Shown here: piece by piece, positions 1 to 9,132 of the stretch
Position numbering within the stretch: the first letter of the stretch is position 1
Layout of the letters: each line of letters opens with the position of its first letter
Source of the DNA: Mycolicibacterium hippocampi
GTDB taxonomy: Bacteria; Actinomycetota; Actinomycetes; Mycobacteriales; Mycobacteriaceae
NCBI RefSeq assembly: GCF_010723735.1
Contig: NZ_BLLB01000002.1
Location: 3,162,001-3,226,000 of the forward strand
Reading direction: 5' to 3'
Length of the DNA: 64,000 bases
Program-made: the position numbers and the translations under genes
Notes under the pieces: model-generated
What the model was told of the DNA's origin: nothing
Databases searched by the model: none
The model's input: the letters and a program-made list of their open reading frames with translations, nothing else

Positions 1-755
1 TCCTCCGGCCGATGCACGAGAAGATCGTCGGCCGGATCGCAGTCTCGGATCTGGCTCGGCGCTGGCAGATGGAAGCTCTGGGCAGCGACGCCGTGGAGAT
101 TCCGAACGGAGTGGATGTCGGGTCGTTCGCGACGGCGCCACGGCTGCCGGGATACCCGCGTGCCGGCAAGACCGTGCTGTTCCTGGGGCGTTTTGATGAA
201 CCCCGCAAGGGGATGGCGGTGCTGCTCGGTGCGCTGCCCGCGCTCGTCGAGCGGTTCGCCGACATCGAGATCCTCGTGGTGGGCCGAGGCGACGAGGCCG
301 AGCTGCGCGCCGCGGCGGGCCCGCTGGCCGATCGGCTGCGGTTCCTGGGCCAGGTCGACGATGCCGGCAAGGCCTCGGCGATGCGCAGCGCAGACGTGTA
401 CTGCGCACCCAACACCGGCGGGGAGAGCTTCGGCATCGTCCTGGTGGAGGCGATGGCCGCCGGGACCGCAGTCGTGGCCAGTGACCTCGACGCGTTCCGG
501 CGGGTACTCGCGGACGGCGAGGCTGGGCGGTTGGTCCCTGTCGACGACCCTGCCGGGCTGGCCGCCGGGCTGATCGAGGTTCTCGCCGATGACGTCGTCC
601 GGCAGCGCTACATCGACTTCGCAGCGGTGTCGGTGCAGCGCTACGACTGGTCGGTCGTCGGCGAGCAGATCATGCGGGTCTACGAGACGGTCGCAGGATC
701 GGGCACGAAGGTGCAGGTGGCGGGTAATCGAGAAGCCACGGGGAGAACAACTTGA
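1..755 (+). CDS. pimA: PimA, phosphatidylinositol alpha-mannosyltransferase (3' part, start outside window)
   Basis: This is the C-terminal two thirds (about 250 residues) of a GT-B fold, family GT4 glycosyltransferase; the frame is open to the left edge of the window. It matches mycobacterial PimA, which transfers the first mannose from GDP-mannose to the inositol of phosphatidylinositol at the cytosolic face of the membrane, the first step to PIMs, lipomannan and LAM. The GDP-sugar binding loop FLGRFDEPRKG and the retaining-GT4 E-x7-E motif (ESFGIVLVE) are present. It overlaps the next gene by 4 bases, as expected for translational coupling. The assignment is supported by close sequence resemblance and by the conserved downstream Nudix gene. 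Confidence 0.93.
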   Translation, partial: LRPMHEKIVGRIAVSDLARRWQMEALGSDAVEIPNGVDVGSFATAPRLPGYPRAGKTVLFLGRFDEPRKGMAVLLGALPALVERFADIEILVVGRGDEAELRAAAGPLADRLRFLGQVDDAGKASAMRSADVYCAPNTGGESFGIVLVEAMAAGTAVVASDLDAFRRVLADGEAGRLVPVDDPAGLAAGLIEVLADDVVRQRYIDFAAVSVQRYDWSVVGEQIMRVYETVAGSGTKVQVAGNREATGRTT

Positions 756-1795
756 TTCCGTGGGTCACCGCGGTCCTGATCGCTGTGCTGGTCGCGGCCG
801 TTCTGGTGGTGGGTGTCTGGGCGTTCCAGACCGCAAACCGTCTCGACAGGTTGCACGTGCGCTACGACCTGTCGTGGCAGGCACTCGACGGGGCGCTGGC
901 CCGCAGAGCGGTGGTGGCACGAGCGGTCGCCGTCGACGCCTACGGCCGGGGACCGGAAGGCAGGCGCCTGGCTGCGCTTGCGGACGCCGCCGAGAGGGCG
1001 CCGCGGTCAGGCAGGGAAACGGCCGAAAACGAGCTGTCCTGGGCGCTGGCCCAGGTTGATCCGGCGTGGCTGCCTGTGGCGTTGATCGCCGAGCTGGCCG
1101 ACGCGGAGGCGCGCGTGCTGCTGGCGCGCCGCTTCCACAACGACGCCGTCCGCGACACGCTGGCCCTGCGCGAACGCCCCGCCGTCCGCATTCTGCGGCT
1201 CGGTGGGACCGCCGCATTGCCAACCTATTTCGAGATCTCCGAGGGCGGCGAGGTGTCGCCCCGTGAGACGGTGCCTGCGAACCGGCGGACATCTGCACGT
1301 GTGGTGCTGCTCGACGATGACGGCTCCGTGCTGCTGCTGCGCGGCTCCGATCCTGCGGTCCCCGCCAGTGCCGCGTCGGCCCCCCGGTGGTGGTTCACCA
1401 TCGGAGGCGCTGCCCAGGTCGGGGAGTCGCTGGCGCAGACGGCGGCCCGCGAACTCGAGGAGGAGACCGGGCTGAAGGTGACCGCCGAGGATCTGGTCGG
1501 TCCGGTGTGGCGTCGCGACGCCGTCATCGACTTCAACGGCTCGGTGATCCGCAGTGAGGAGATCTACTTCGTCCACCGGACGAGGCGGTTCGAGCCGTCC
1601 GAATCGGGGCGCTCCGGCCTGGAGCGGACCTACATCACCGACCACCGGTGGTGCGATGCGACAATGATCGACGAACTGGTCGCCGGTGGTGAGACGGTGT
1701 ACCCGCTGCAGTTGGGCGAGCTCCTGGGCGAGGCGAATGCGCTGGCCGACGCATCGGACGTGGCGACCGAGAGGCCGTTGCGGCCGATCCGGTGA
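752..1795 (+). CDS. Membrane-anchored Nudix hydrolase (Rv2609c-like)
   Basis: The protein has 347 residues and starts at TTG inside the pimA stop (TTGA overlap). Residues about 3-25 form one hydrophobic membrane segment, followed by a roughly 150-residue mycobacterial-type helical region and then a Nudix domain. The Nudix box is complete at about residues 217-240 (G-x5-E-x7-RE-x-x-EE-x-G-L, seen as GAAQVGE then RELEEETGL), so catalytic metal binding should be intact. Nudix enzymes cleave nucleoside diphosphates linked to another group; the substrate is unknown. Its fixed place behind pimA suggests a link to PIM or GDP-mannose metabolism, which is inference. Confidence 0.85.
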   Translation: MIPWVTAVLIAVLVAAVLVVGVWAFQTANRLDRLHVRYDLSWQALDGALARRAVVARAVAVDAYGRGPEGRRLAALADAAERAPRSGRETAENELSWALAQVDPAWLPVALIAELADAEARVLLARRFHNDAVRDTLALRERPAVRILRLGGTAALPTYFEISEGGEVSPRETVPANRRTSARVVLLDDDGSVLLLRGSDPAVPASAASAPRWWFTIGGAAQVGESLAQTAARELEEETGLKVTAEDLVGPVWRRDAVIDFNGSVIRSEEIYFVHRTRRFEPSESGRSGLERTYITDHRWCDATMIDELVAGGETVYPLQLGELLGEANALADASDVATERPLRPIR

Positions 1796-1847
1796 CGGCG
1801 GCTCGTCACGGCGGCGTACACCGGATCAATGGATTTGCCGCCGCCCT

Positions 1848-1853
1848 TAGACT
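1848..1853 (+). promoter_or_regulatory. Putative -10 element TAGACT for pdxS
   Basis: TAGACT fits the mycobacterial -10 pattern TAnnnT and lies about 30 bases before the pdxS GTG. Nearly the same local sequence (cgccccTTAGACT) occurs before aspS, and TAGACT also precedes yebC. No convincing -35 hexamer is visible. Confidence 0.45.
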
Positions 1854-1881
1854 GGATCAGTAGCGATTGAAGGAGATCACG

Positions 1882-2802
1882 GTGGAATCCGAAATGCCTG
1901 GGGAAGGCCTGGGGGCACCGCCCGCCCGCGGGACTGCGCGGGTCAAGCGCGGTATGGCCGAGATGCTCAAGGGTGGCGTCATCATGGACGTCGTCACCCC
2001 GGAGCAGGCCCGCATCGCCGAGTCCGCCGGTGCGGTGGCCGTGATGGCGCTGGAGCGCGTCCCCGCCGACATCAGGACGCAGGGCGGGGTGTCGCGGATG
2101 AGCGACCCCGACATGATCGAGAGCATCATCGATGCGGTCACCATCCCGGTGATGGCCAAGGCGCGTATCGGTCATTTCGTGGAGGCGCAGATCCTGCAGA
2201 GCCTGGGCGTCGACTACGTCGACGAGTCCGAGGTGCTGACGCCCGCCGACTACGCCAACCACATCGACAAGTGGAAGTTCACCGTGCCGTTCGTGTGCGG
2301 GGCCACCAACCTGGGCGAGGCGCTGCGGCGCATCACCGAAGGCGCGGCGATGATCCGTTCCAAGGGTGAGGCCGGCACCGGCGACGTCTCCAACGCCACC
2401 ACCCACATGCGCAAGATCGGTGGCGAGATCCGTCGTCTCACGTCGCTGTCCGAAGACGAACTATACGTCGCCGCAAAGGAATTGCAGGCACCCTTTGACC
2501 TGGTGGTCGAAGTCGCCCGGGCCGGCAAGCTGCCGGTCACACTGTTCACCGCGGGTGGCATCGCCACCCCGGCGGACGCGGCGATGATGATGCAGCTCGG
2601 CGCGGAAGGCGTGTTCGTCGGCTCGGGCATCTTCAAGTCCGGCGACCCGGCGCAGCGCGCGGCTGCGATCGTCAAGGCCACCACGTTCCACGACGATCCC
2701 GACGTGCTGGCGAAGGTGTCCCGTGGGCTGGGGGAGGCCATGGTCGGCATCAACGTGGAGGGCATCGCAGCCCCGCATCGGCTCGCCGAACGCGGCTGGT
2801 AG
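1882..2802 (+). CDS. pdxS: PdxS, pyridoxal 5'-phosphate synthase subunit
   Basis: PdxS is the (beta/alpha)8 synthase subunit of the DXP-independent PLP synthase; it condenses ribose 5-phosphate, glyceraldehyde 3-phosphate and ammonia supplied by PdxT. I chose the GTG at 1882 (306 residues) because AGGAG lies 6 bases upstream; a TTG at 1867 is in frame but lacks this. The two Schiff-base lysines are recognisable at about K93 ([10 protein letters not shown]) and K161 ([10 protein letters not shown]). The first about 17 residues differ from the short N-terminus in M. tuberculosis and include GEGLGAPPA, encoded by a G/C-rich stretch like the repeat at 12815-12843. A tesB gene sits between pdxS and pdxT, the usual mycobacterial order. 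Confidence 0.95.
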   Translation: MESEMPGEGLGAPPARGTARVKRGMAEMLKGGVIMDVVTPEQARIAESAGAVAVMALERVPADIRTQGGVSRMSDPDMIESIIDAVTIPVMAKARIGHFVEAQILQSLGVDYVDESEVLTPADYANHIDKWKFTVPFVCGATNLGEALRRITEGAAMIRSKGEAGTGDVSNATTHMRKIGGEIRRLTSLSEDELYVAAKELQAPFDLVVEVARAGKLPVTLFTAGGIATPADAAMMMQLGAEGVFVGSGIFKSGDPAQRAAAIVKATTFHDDPDVLAKVSRGLGEAMVGINVEGIAAPHRLAERGW

Positions 2803-2811
2803 AACTCAACG

Positions 2812-3660
2812 GTGGCGATCGAAGAGATCCTCGATCTGGAGAAGATCGAGGTCAACATCTATCGCGGCGGCGTTTTCAGCCCGGAGTCCGGTTTCCTGCA
2901 GCGCACGTTCGGCGGCCATGTCGCGGGCCAGTCGCTGGTCTCCGCGGTGCGCACCGTCGACCCGAAGTTCCAGGTGCACTCCCTGCACGGGTACTTCCTG
3001 CGCGCCGGTGACGCCCGGTCGCCGTCGGTGTACACCGTCGAGCGGATCCGCGATGGCGGCTCCTTCTGCACCCGCCGGGTGACCGCGATCCAGCACGGCG
3101 AGACCATTTTCTCGATGTCGGCGTCGTTCCAGACCGACCAGAGCGGCATCGAGCATCAGAACACGATGCCCGCCGCTCCACCGCCCGACGACATCCCTGA
3201 CTTCAAGTCCGCCAGCAAGGTGTTCGACGACGCCAGTTTCCGCCAGTTCGACGAATGGGACGTGCGGATCGTGCCCCGCGAACTCCTCGGGGTACGTGAG
3301 GGCAAAGCCTCTCAACAGCAGGTGTGGTTCCGGCACCGCGACCCGTTGCCGGACGACCATGTCCTGCACATCTGCGCGCTGGCCTACATGAGCGACCTGA
3401 CGCTGCTCGGCTCGGCTCAGGTCAACCACCCCGAGGAGCGAAAGCACCTGATGGTGGCGTCGCTGGACCACGCGATGTGGTTCATGCGCGCGTTCCGCGC
3501 CGACGAGTGGCTGCTCTACGACCAGTCGTCCCCATCGGCCTGCGGTGGGCGGTCGTTGACCCAGGGCAAGATCTACAACCAGTACGGCGAGATGGTTGCG
3601 GCGGTGATGCAGGAGGGGTTGACCCGCTACCCCCGCGATTTCACGCCGGGACGCGGGTGA
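2812..3660 (+). CDS. tesB: Acyl-CoA thioesterase II (TesB family)
   Basis: This 282-residue protein has the double hot-dog architecture of TesB, which hydrolyses acyl-CoA to free fatty acid and CoA in the cytosol. The start is GTG, 9 bases after the pdxS stop. The putative catalytic Asp (LDHAMW), Ser/Thr ([10 protein letters not shown]) and Gln (VMQEGLTR) of the TesB triad are visible in the C-terminal half. Its stop overlaps the pdxT start (GTGA). It corresponds by position and sequence to the TesB2-type gene between pdxS and pdxT in M. tuberculosis. Why a thioesterase sits inside a PLP block is not known. Confidence 0.92.
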   Translation: MAIEEILDLEKIEVNIYRGGVFSPESGFLQRTFGGHVAGQSLVSAVRTVDPKFQVHSLHGYFLRAGDARSPSVYTVERIRDGGSFCTRRVTAIQHGETIFSMSASFQTDQSGIEHQNTMPAAPPPDDIPDFKSASKVFDDASFRQFDEWDVRIVPRELLGVREGKASQQQVWFRHRDPLPDDHVLHICALAYMSDLTLLGSAQVNHPEERKHLMVASLDHAMWFMRAFRADEWLLYDQSSPSACGGRSLTQGKIYNQYGEMVAAVMQEGLTRYPRDFTPGRG

Positions 3661-4250
3661 GCACTCGAATCGGTGTGCTCGCGTTGCAGGGCGACACCCG
3701 TGAGCACCTCGCGGCGTTGCGGGCCGCCGGAGCCGACGCGGTCACGGTGCGCCGGGGCGGTGAACTCGACTCGGTGGAGGCGCTGGTGATTCCGGGCGGT
3801 GAGTCCACCACGATGAGCCACCTGCTGCGCGAGTTCGAACTCCTCGACCCGTTGCGGGCCCGACTGGCCGACGGCATGCCCGCCTACGGATCGTGTGCCG
3901 GGATGATCCTGCTCGCCAGCGAGATCCTCGACGCCGGGGTGGCCGGCCGGGACGCCGTACCCCTGAAGGCGATAGATATGACGGTGCGCCGCAACGCTTT
4001 CGGTCGTCAGGTTGACTCGTTCGAGGACGATATCGCCTTCGACGGGCTCGACGGGCCGGTGCACGCGGTGTTCATCCGGGCGCCGTGGGTCGAACGTGTC
4101 GGATCCGAGGTGCAGGTGCTGGCACGCGCCGCCGACCATGTCGTGGCGGTGCGGCAGGGGCGCACCCTCGCCACGGCGTTTCATCCAGAGGTCACCGGTG
4201 ACGGCCGGGTGCATGCGCTGTTCGTCGACATGGTCACCGGCCGCGCCTGA
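3657..4250 (+). CDS. pdxT: PdxT, glutaminase subunit of PLP synthase
   Basis: This 197-residue class I glutamine amidotransferase releases ammonia from glutamine and channels it to PdxS. The start is the GTG overlapping the tesB stop; starting there gives the conserved N-terminus [13 protein letters not shown]. The catalytic triad is complete: nucleophile C80 (YGSCAGMI), H176 and E178 (FHPEVTGD). The length matches the family. Four-base overlap with tesB and close spacing to pdxS indicate one operon. Confidence 0.95.
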   Translation: MSTRIGVLALQGDTREHLAALRAAGADAVTVRRGGELDSVEALVIPGGESTTMSHLLREFELLDPLRARLADGMPAYGSCAGMILLASEILDAGVAGRDAVPLKAIDMTVRRNAFGRQVDSFEDDIAFDGLDGPVHAVFIRAPWVERVGSEVQVLARAADHVVAVRQGRTLATAFHPEVTGDGRVHALFVDMVTGRA

Positions 4251-4259
4251 GGCGCGAAA

Positions 4260-5471
4260 TCAGCGGATCGGCAGGCCGGTGATGGCACGCCCCATGACCA
4301 GGCGCTGGATCTCGCTGGTCCCCTCGAAGATGGTGAAGATCTTGGCGTCACGGTGCATCCGCTCGACGGGGTACTCGCGGGTGTAGCCGTTTCCGCCGAG
4401 GATCTGGATCGCTTCGTCGGTGACGTAGACCGCCGTCTCGCTGGCCACCAGTTTGGCCATCGAACCTTCAGCGGAGGTGAACTCCTTGCCGTTGCGGGCC
4501 ATCCACGCGGCGCGGTAGACCAGCAGTCGGGCAGCGTCGACGCGGGCCTTCATGTCGGCGAGCTTGAACGCCACCCCTTGGAAGTCGCCGATCTTGCGCC
4601 CGAACTGCTCACGCTCGCAGGCGTAGTCGCGGGCGTACTCGTAGGCGGCCCGGGCCACCCCAACCGCCATCGCGCCGACGGTGGGCCGGGTGCGCTCGAA
4701 GGTCGCCATCGCCGCCTGGCCGGCCGCCTTCTTGCCCTCGCGCACCTTGGCGATCCGCTCGTCGAACTTCTCCTTGCCGCCGACGATCAGCCGGCCGGGG
4801 ATGCGGACGTCCTCGAGCACCACCTCGGCGGTGTGAGAGGCGCGGATGCCGTGCTTGAGGAACTTCTGGCCCTGGCTCAGCCCCGGGGTTGCCGGCGGGA
4901 TGATGAACGACGCCTGGCCCCGGGTGCCCAACTCCGGATGTACCGACGCGACCACGACGTGGACGTTGGCGATGCCACCGTTGGTGGCCCACGTCTTGGT
5001 TCCGTTGAGCACCCACTCGTCGGTGGCCTCGTCGTAGCGGGCCCGGGTCAGGATCGCGCCGACGTCGGATCCGGCGCCGGGCTCCGACGAACAGAACGCG
5101 GCGACCTCGGGTTCATCGATGCTGCCGAACATCTGTGGCACCCATTCGCCGACCTGCTCCGGGGTTCCGTTCGCGGCCAGCGAGGCTGCGGCGAGCCCGG
5201 TGCCCAGGATGGCCAGCGCAATGCCGGCGTCTCCCCAGAACATCTCCTCGAACACGACGATCAAGCCCAGGCCGGAAGGCTCGGCGACCTGCTCGGCGAA
5301 CAGGTCCATGGAGTACAGCCCGACCTTGGCCGCCTCCTGGATGATCGGCCACGGCGTCTCTTCGCGTTCGTCCCACTCCGCTGCCGCGGGACGGACCACG
5401 TCGGCGGCGAACTCGTGCACCCAATCGCGGACGTGGGTCAGGTCGGGGGACAGCTCCAGGGAGAACGTCAT
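4260..5471 (-). CDS. Acyl-CoA dehydrogenase
   Basis: This 403-residue FAD enzyme belongs to the acyl-CoA dehydrogenase family, which introduces a trans-2 double bond into acyl-CoA and passes electrons to ETF. The catalytic glutamate is in the C-terminal motif IFEGTSEIQ (about E383), and the FAD-loop motif CSSEPGAGSD is present. I chose the ATG at 5471, which gives MTFSLEL; a longer upstream frame has no family similarity. It is convergent with pdxT and interrupts the pdxT-yebC neighbourhood seen in M. tuberculosis. A palindrome at 5482-5497 directly before the start suggests repressor control. The chain length of the substrate cannot be told from the sequence. Confidence 0.9.
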   Translation of the reverse strand: MTFSLELSPDLTHVRDWVHEFAADVVRPAAAEWDEREETPWPIIQEAAKVGLYSMDLFAEQVAEPSGLGLIVVFEEMFWGDAGIALAILGTGLAAASLAANGTPEQVGEWVPQMFGSIDEPEVAAFCSSEPGAGSDVGAILTRARYDEATDEWVLNGTKTWATNGGIANVHVVVASVHPELGTRGQASFIIPPATPGLSQGQKFLKHGIRASHTAEVVLEDVRIPGRLIVGGKEKFDERIAKVREGKKAAGQAAMATFERTRPTVGAMAVGVARAAYEYARDYACEREQFGRKIGDFQGVAFKLADMKARVDAARLLVYRAAWMARNGKEFTSAEGSMAKLVASETAVYVTDEAIQILGGNGYTREYPVERMHRDAKIFTIFEGTSEIQRLVMGRAITGLPIR

Positions 5472-5481
5472 GGGCAAGAAT

Positions 5482-5497
5482 CTTACTTCGCAGTAAG
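5482..5497. promoter_or_regulatory. Palindromic operator candidate before the acyl-CoA dehydrogenase
   Basis: CTTACTTCGCAGTAAG is a perfect 6-base inverted repeat (CTTACT/AGTAAG) around TCGC. It ends 11 bases upstream of the dehydrogenase start, where a TetR- or FadR-type repressor would block transcription or initiation. The regulator is not identifiable here; the palindrome differs from the two TetR operators elsewhere in the window. Confidence 0.5.
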
Positions 5498-5539
5498 TTC
5501 GTTGCCTGTGGACTGTGACCGAAGGAACACCGCGGGCTT

Positions 5540-7261
5540 TCACTCGAGGACCGGAAGCAGCAGCCGTGACGATGAGCGAACAGTGTTCAGGCTGCTAGTC
5601 CCGACACTCGCGTGCCGGAAGTTCATGATCGCCGGAGTGGCCGGATCCTGGTCGTCGCTGGTCAGCACCAGACGCACCCGGTGGCCGGCGGCGAACCGGC
5701 GGGCATTGGCCACCAAAGGGATTCGATAGGTGAGTGGTTCGCCGACCGGGACTGCGACGGCCTCAGTGCAAGGCAGCACGGGAGCGCCGTCCCGACTCGC
5801 CGCCTCGTCGACAGTTCGCAGGCTCGCGCGCAGCCAGCCGGCGGTGACATCGGTGACCTCGCCGTCGGGCGCCACATCTTGCAGCGTGGCCATCCACGCG
5901 GTGTCCATCGCGGTTGCCGACGCCACCAGGCGGACCTCGATGCCGCCGGCCACATCGAGGTCGGCGGGCAGTGCCGCAGAGGTCCACGTGAGCATGGACG
6001 GTGGATCGATCGGGCTGGCCTTCGCACGGTTGAGTCCGGAGCCGAGCGTCAGGTACTCGCGCTCCCCGGGCCGGCCCTCTTCTTCGGAGAGTTCGCCGTC
6101 GGCGCGCAACGCCAGTTGGCGGTGGGTGGACGCAGGCGGCCAGGAATCGGCGCTGCGCCAGTCGTCGACGCCGGGCAGCACATACCGGACCGGCGGACCG
6201 TCCATGATCCCGGTGTCGACGCCCTTGAGCCAGTGGTCGTACCAGGCGAGCGCCTCGGTGTGCAGACTTTCCCACGGCCAGGTGAGGCCGAACTTGCCCA
6301 GTAACGCCATCCGCACATTCGGGTTGTCCGCCAGGGCATTCCACGCAGTGAACGTCGAAGGGAGATGCAGGGGCACATTCTCCCAATCGCAACCGAGGTA
6401 GACCGGGATGTCGATGTTCTTCAACAGCGGCAGCAGGTTGCGGGCCTCCCACCACTCGTCGCGCAGCGGGCGTCTGACCATCGTCTCCAGCCACAGGTCG
6501 TCCCAGGGGTGCGGACTGTGCGGAAGCTTGAGCAGCTCACGCATCATCGTGACGGCGCCTTCACCGTTCATGGTGGCGAACTTGCGGTGCACCCGGGGGG
6601 TGTTGAGGATTCGGCGGGCCACCGCGATCACCGGGTTGCGCCGCCAGAAGGTGTCGCTGCGGTCCGATGTCAGCCCCATCATCGCCAGGAACGGGGTGAC
6701 GAACGACGTACTGGCCAGGCCGTGGTGCGAAGCCGCCTCGTAGAGATCCGCCGTCACCGCGAGGGGGAAGATGGCTTTGAGATGGGGTGGCCGCTCGACG
6801 GCGGCCTCCAGTTGCGCCATGGCGAAGTAGCTGATGCCGATCATGCCCACGTTGCCGTCGCACCACGGTTGCGATGCTGCCCACTCGATCAGGTCGTACA
6901 TGTCGCGGCGTTCCTGTGGGTCGAAGAATCCGAAAGTGCCACCGGAGCCGCCGGTGCCACGGACGTTGGCGATCACATGGACATATCCGCGCGGAACCCA
7001 GAAGTCGGTGGCGCCGGCCTCGATGAACCCGGCGGGCGCCCCGAGATCCTGCATCTGGCGGGGGTAGGGCGACGCTGCGATCAACGCCGGGTATCTGCCG
7101 TGCGAATCGGGGCAGTGGACGTCGGCGAGCAGGGCCACCCCGTCACGCATCGGCACTGCGGCGTTGTTGATGTGACGGATCCCGTACCGGGGCCGGCTGA
7201 GATTCCGAAACTCACGACCTGTCGTCTGCGGGCCGTTGAGCACACGTTCGTGGTTGGACAT
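5540..7261 (-). CDS. CocE/NonD family alpha/beta hydrolase
   Basis: This 573-residue protein has an N-terminal alpha/beta-hydrolase domain of the X-Pro dipeptidyl-peptidase/CocE type, an inserted helical cap and a C-terminal jelly-roll domain (AAGHRVRLVLTS near the end). The nucleophile serine is in GMIGISYFAM. Such enzymes hydrolyse esters or amides such as acyl-aryl compounds; the substrate here is unknown. There is no signal peptide, so it is probably cytosolic. The chosen ATG at 7261 lies within a half-site of the operator shared with the divergent TetR gene, so expression is probably controlled by that repressor. Confidence 0.88.
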   Translation of the reverse strand: MSNHERVLNGPQTTGREFRNLSRPRYGIRHINNAAVPMRDGVALLADVHCPDSHGRYPALIAASPYPRQMQDLGAPAGFIEAGATDFWVPRGYVHVIANVRGTGGSGGTFGFFDPQERRDMYDLIEWAASQPWCDGNVGMIGISYFAMAQLEAAVERPPHLKAIFPLAVTADLYEAASHHGLASTSFVTPFLAMMGLTSDRSDTFWRRNPVIAVARRILNTPRVHRKFATMNGEGAVTMMRELLKLPHSPHPWDDLWLETMVRRPLRDEWWEARNLLPLLKNIDIPVYLGCDWENVPLHLPSTFTAWNALADNPNVRMALLGKFGLTWPWESLHTEALAWYDHWLKGVDTGIMDGPPVRYVLPGVDDWRSADSWPPASTHRQLALRADGELSEEEGRPGEREYLTLGSGLNRAKASPIDPPSMLTWTSAALPADLDVAGGIEVRLVASATAMDTAWMATLQDVAPDGEVTDVTAGWLRASLRTVDEAASRDGAPVLPCTEAVAVPVGEPLTYRIPLVANARRFAAGHRVRLVLTSDDQDPATPAIMNFRHASVGTSSLNTVRSSSRLLLPVLE

Positions 7262-7290
7262 AGTTTCACGGTACGATGAAACTAGTTTCA
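7261..7290. promoter_or_regulatory. TetR operator cluster between CocE hydrolase and TetR
   Basis: Three copies of the half-site TAGTTTCA alternate in direction: TAGTTTCA at 7261-7268, its reverse complement at 7277-7284, and TAGTTTCA at 7283-7290. The last two form the perfect 14-base palindrome TGAAACTAGTTTCA (7277-7290). A further partial copy (TGAAACA) lies at the TetR start, 7316. The site covers the start codon of the hydrolase, so a bound repressor would block that gene directly. Confidence 0.75.
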
Positions 7291-7314
7291 ACGCAACGTG
7301 AGATTCACGCTAGG

Positions 7315-7932
7315 ATGAAACATGTGCCGAAGAAGTCGATTAACCCGGGTCCGCGGGACGACCGCGGTGTGCTGGCCGCGCAGATCCTGAACACAGCCCG
7401 CGCGGCTTTCGCCGAGACCGGATGGGCGGGGACCACGTTGCGTGCCGTCGCCCGCGGCGCCGACGTAGATCCAGCGCTGGTCTACCACTATTACGGGTCC
7501 AAGGAGCGCTTGCTCGATGCCGCGACGACGCCGCCGCCAAAGTGGCTGGACGACGTGGCCAAGACCTGGGCGACACCGGTGGGCGGGTTGGGTGGCGCGC
7601 TGCTCCGCGCCATGTTCGCCGCCTGGGCGGATGACGAGGTGGGCCCGGTGTTGCGCGCAGTGCTGCAGACGGCCGCACACGAGCAGACCACCCGGGAGAA
7701 GCTACGGCTGATCGTCGAGCGAAGCCTGATGGGCGTTTCTGAGATAGGCGTCGACGAGCGCGATCGGCTGGTGCGCAGCGGACTCATCTCGTCACAGATC
7801 ATGGGCCTGGCGATGATGCGCTACGTGTGGAAGATAGAGCCCGTCGCATCGATGACCGAGGACGAGATCGTCGCCGCTGTTGCCCCGAACCTCCAGCGCT
7901 ACATCCAGGGCGACATCTCGGCGCGGGTGTGA
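7315..7932 (+). CDS. TetR family transcriptional regulator
   Basis: This is a 205-residue TetR repressor with an N-terminal helix-turn-helix at about residues 20-62 (recognition helix region VDPALVYHYYGSKERLL) and a variable ligand-binding C-terminal domain (TetR_C_17-like, which I infer from overall look only). The ATG at 7315 is favoured; a GTG at 7324 and an upstream ATG at 7276 are also in frame, and the latter lies inside the operator. It is divergent from the CocE-type hydrolase and probably represses both that gene and itself through 7261-7290. The inducer is unknown and may be an ester substrate. Confidence 0.9.
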   Translation: MKHVPKKSINPGPRDDRGVLAAQILNTARAAFAETGWAGTTLRAVARGADVDPALVYHYYGSKERLLDAATTPPPKWLDDVAKTWATPVGGLGGALLRAMFAAWADDEVGPVLRAVLQTAAHEQTTREKLRLIVERSLMGVSEIGVDERDRLVRSGLISSQIMGLAMMRYVWKIEPVASMTEDEIVAAVAPNLQRYIQGDISARV

Positions 7933-7954
7933 CTACGCCCCAGCGGCGTCGACG

Positions 7955-7960
7955 TAGACT
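7955..7960 (+). promoter_or_regulatory. Putative -10 element TAGACT for yebC
   Basis: TAGACT lies 42 bases before the yebC ATG and matches the mycobacterial -10 pattern. The same hexamer precedes pdxS and aspS. No clear -35 is seen at the expected distance. Confidence 0.4.
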
Positions 7961-8002
7961 CGTCGGGTTGCCACCGACTGAGACGAGCGAGGTAGTAGCT
8001 GC

Positions 8003-8758
8003 ATGAGCGGCCATTCCAAGTGGGCCACCACCAAGCACAAGAAGGCCGTCGTCGACGCGCGCCGCGGGAAGATGTTCGCGAAGCTGATCAAGAACATCGA
8101 GGTCGCCGCCCGGGTCGGCGGTGGCGACCCGGCAGGCAACCCGACGCTCTACGACGCCATCCAGAAGGCCAAGAAGAGTTCGGTGCCCAACGACAACATC
8201 GAACGCGCCCGCAAGCGGGGCAGCGGTGAGGAAGCCGGCGGCTCGGACTGGCAGAACATCACCTACGAGGGCTACGGACCCAACGGCGTCGCTGTCCTGG
8301 TGGAGTGCCTGACCGACAACCGCAACCGCGCCGCGGGTGAAGTCCGGGTCGCGATGACCCGCAACGGCGGGAACATGGCAGACCCCGGTTCGGTGGCCTA
8401 CCTGTTCTCCCGTAAGGGCGTCATCACGCTGGAGAAGAACGGCCTCACCGAGGACGACGTGCTCACCGCGGTGCTCGAAGCCGGCGCCGAGGATGTCACC
8501 GATCTCGGCGACAGCTTCGAGATCATCTCGGAGCCAACCGATCTGGTTGCCGTTCGAACTGCGTTGCAGGAAGCCGGAATCGATTACGACTCCGCCGAGG
8601 CGAGCTTTCAGCCCTCGGTGACCGTGCCCGTCGACCTCGAGGCTGCCCGCAAGGTGTTCAAGCTCGTCGACGCGCTGGAGGACAGCGACGACGTGCAGGA
8701 CGTCTACACCAACATCGACATTCCCGACGACGTCGCCGCCGCGCTCGACGAGGACTGA
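8003..8758 (+). CDS. yebC: YebC/PmpR family protein
   Basis: This 251-residue protein begins [14 protein letters not shown], the hallmark of the YebC/TACO1 family, and shows the three-domain length typical of the family. Members have been described as transcriptional regulators and, more recently, as factors that act on ribosomes during translation of difficult sequences such as proline runs. In many bacteria yebC lies next to ruvCAB; here it is 1.7 kb upstream. It is probably transcribed from its own promoter at about 7955. Confidence 0.95.
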   Translation: MSGHSKWATTKHKKAVVDARRGKMFAKLIKNIEVAARVGGGDPAGNPTLYDAIQKAKKSSVPNDNIERARKRGSGEEAGGSDWQNITYEGYGPNGVAVLVECLTDNRNRAAGEVRVAMTRNGGNMADPGSVAYLFSRKGVITLEKNGLTEDDVLTAVLEAGAEDVTDLGDSFEIISEPTDLVAVRTALQEAGIDYDSAEASFQPSVTVPVDLEAARKVFKLVDALEDSDDVQDVYTNIDIPDDVAAALDED

Positions 8759-8787
8759 CAGCCCGGCGCGATCGGAAGCAGCGGCCC

Positions 8788-9132
8788 ATGGCGAAGGTGA
8801 GAGACCTCGACGGCGCGGGGTGGACGGTGCGTCGCTGGTGGTGGCGGACGCTCCCATGGGAGACCGGCTTCGCGACCCTCGACATGGTTCTGCTTCTGAT
8901 CGCGCTGCCGCTGATGGTGATGTGGCCGTTCTGGCTGATGGCCAAGTGGCTGGGGGTCCCGTGGACCATCGTCGTCGAATGCGACGGCGTCGAGGTCGAC
9001 CGCGAACGGGTGCGCGGCTGGCGTGGTTCCAGACAGCGCATCAGCGAACTGGTCGAGTGGGCCCGGGCACAAGGGGAGGCCGACGATGGCGGCCGATGGG
9101 ACGTGCAGCATACGGCCGTCGAGCTTCGTTGA
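8788..9132 (+). CDS. Small membrane-associated protein, function unknown
   Basis: This 114-residue protein starts 29 bases after yebC. A tryptophan-rich N-terminus (RRWWWRTLPWE) is followed by a hydrophobic segment at about residues 33-58 that could form one membrane hairpin, then a soluble tail with a short basic and acidic pattern. I do not recognise a domain. The tail resembles actinobacterial proteins with a C-terminal PH-like strand pattern (TIVVECDGVEVDRERVRGW), which is only an impression. Its codon use is normal for the window, so it is likely a real gene. Confidence 0.65.
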   Translation: MAKVRDLDGAGWTVRRWWWRTLPWETGFATLDMVLLLIALPLMVMWPFWLMAKWLGVPWTIVVECDGVEVDRERVRGWRGSRQRISELVEWARAQGEADDGGRWDVQHTAVELR

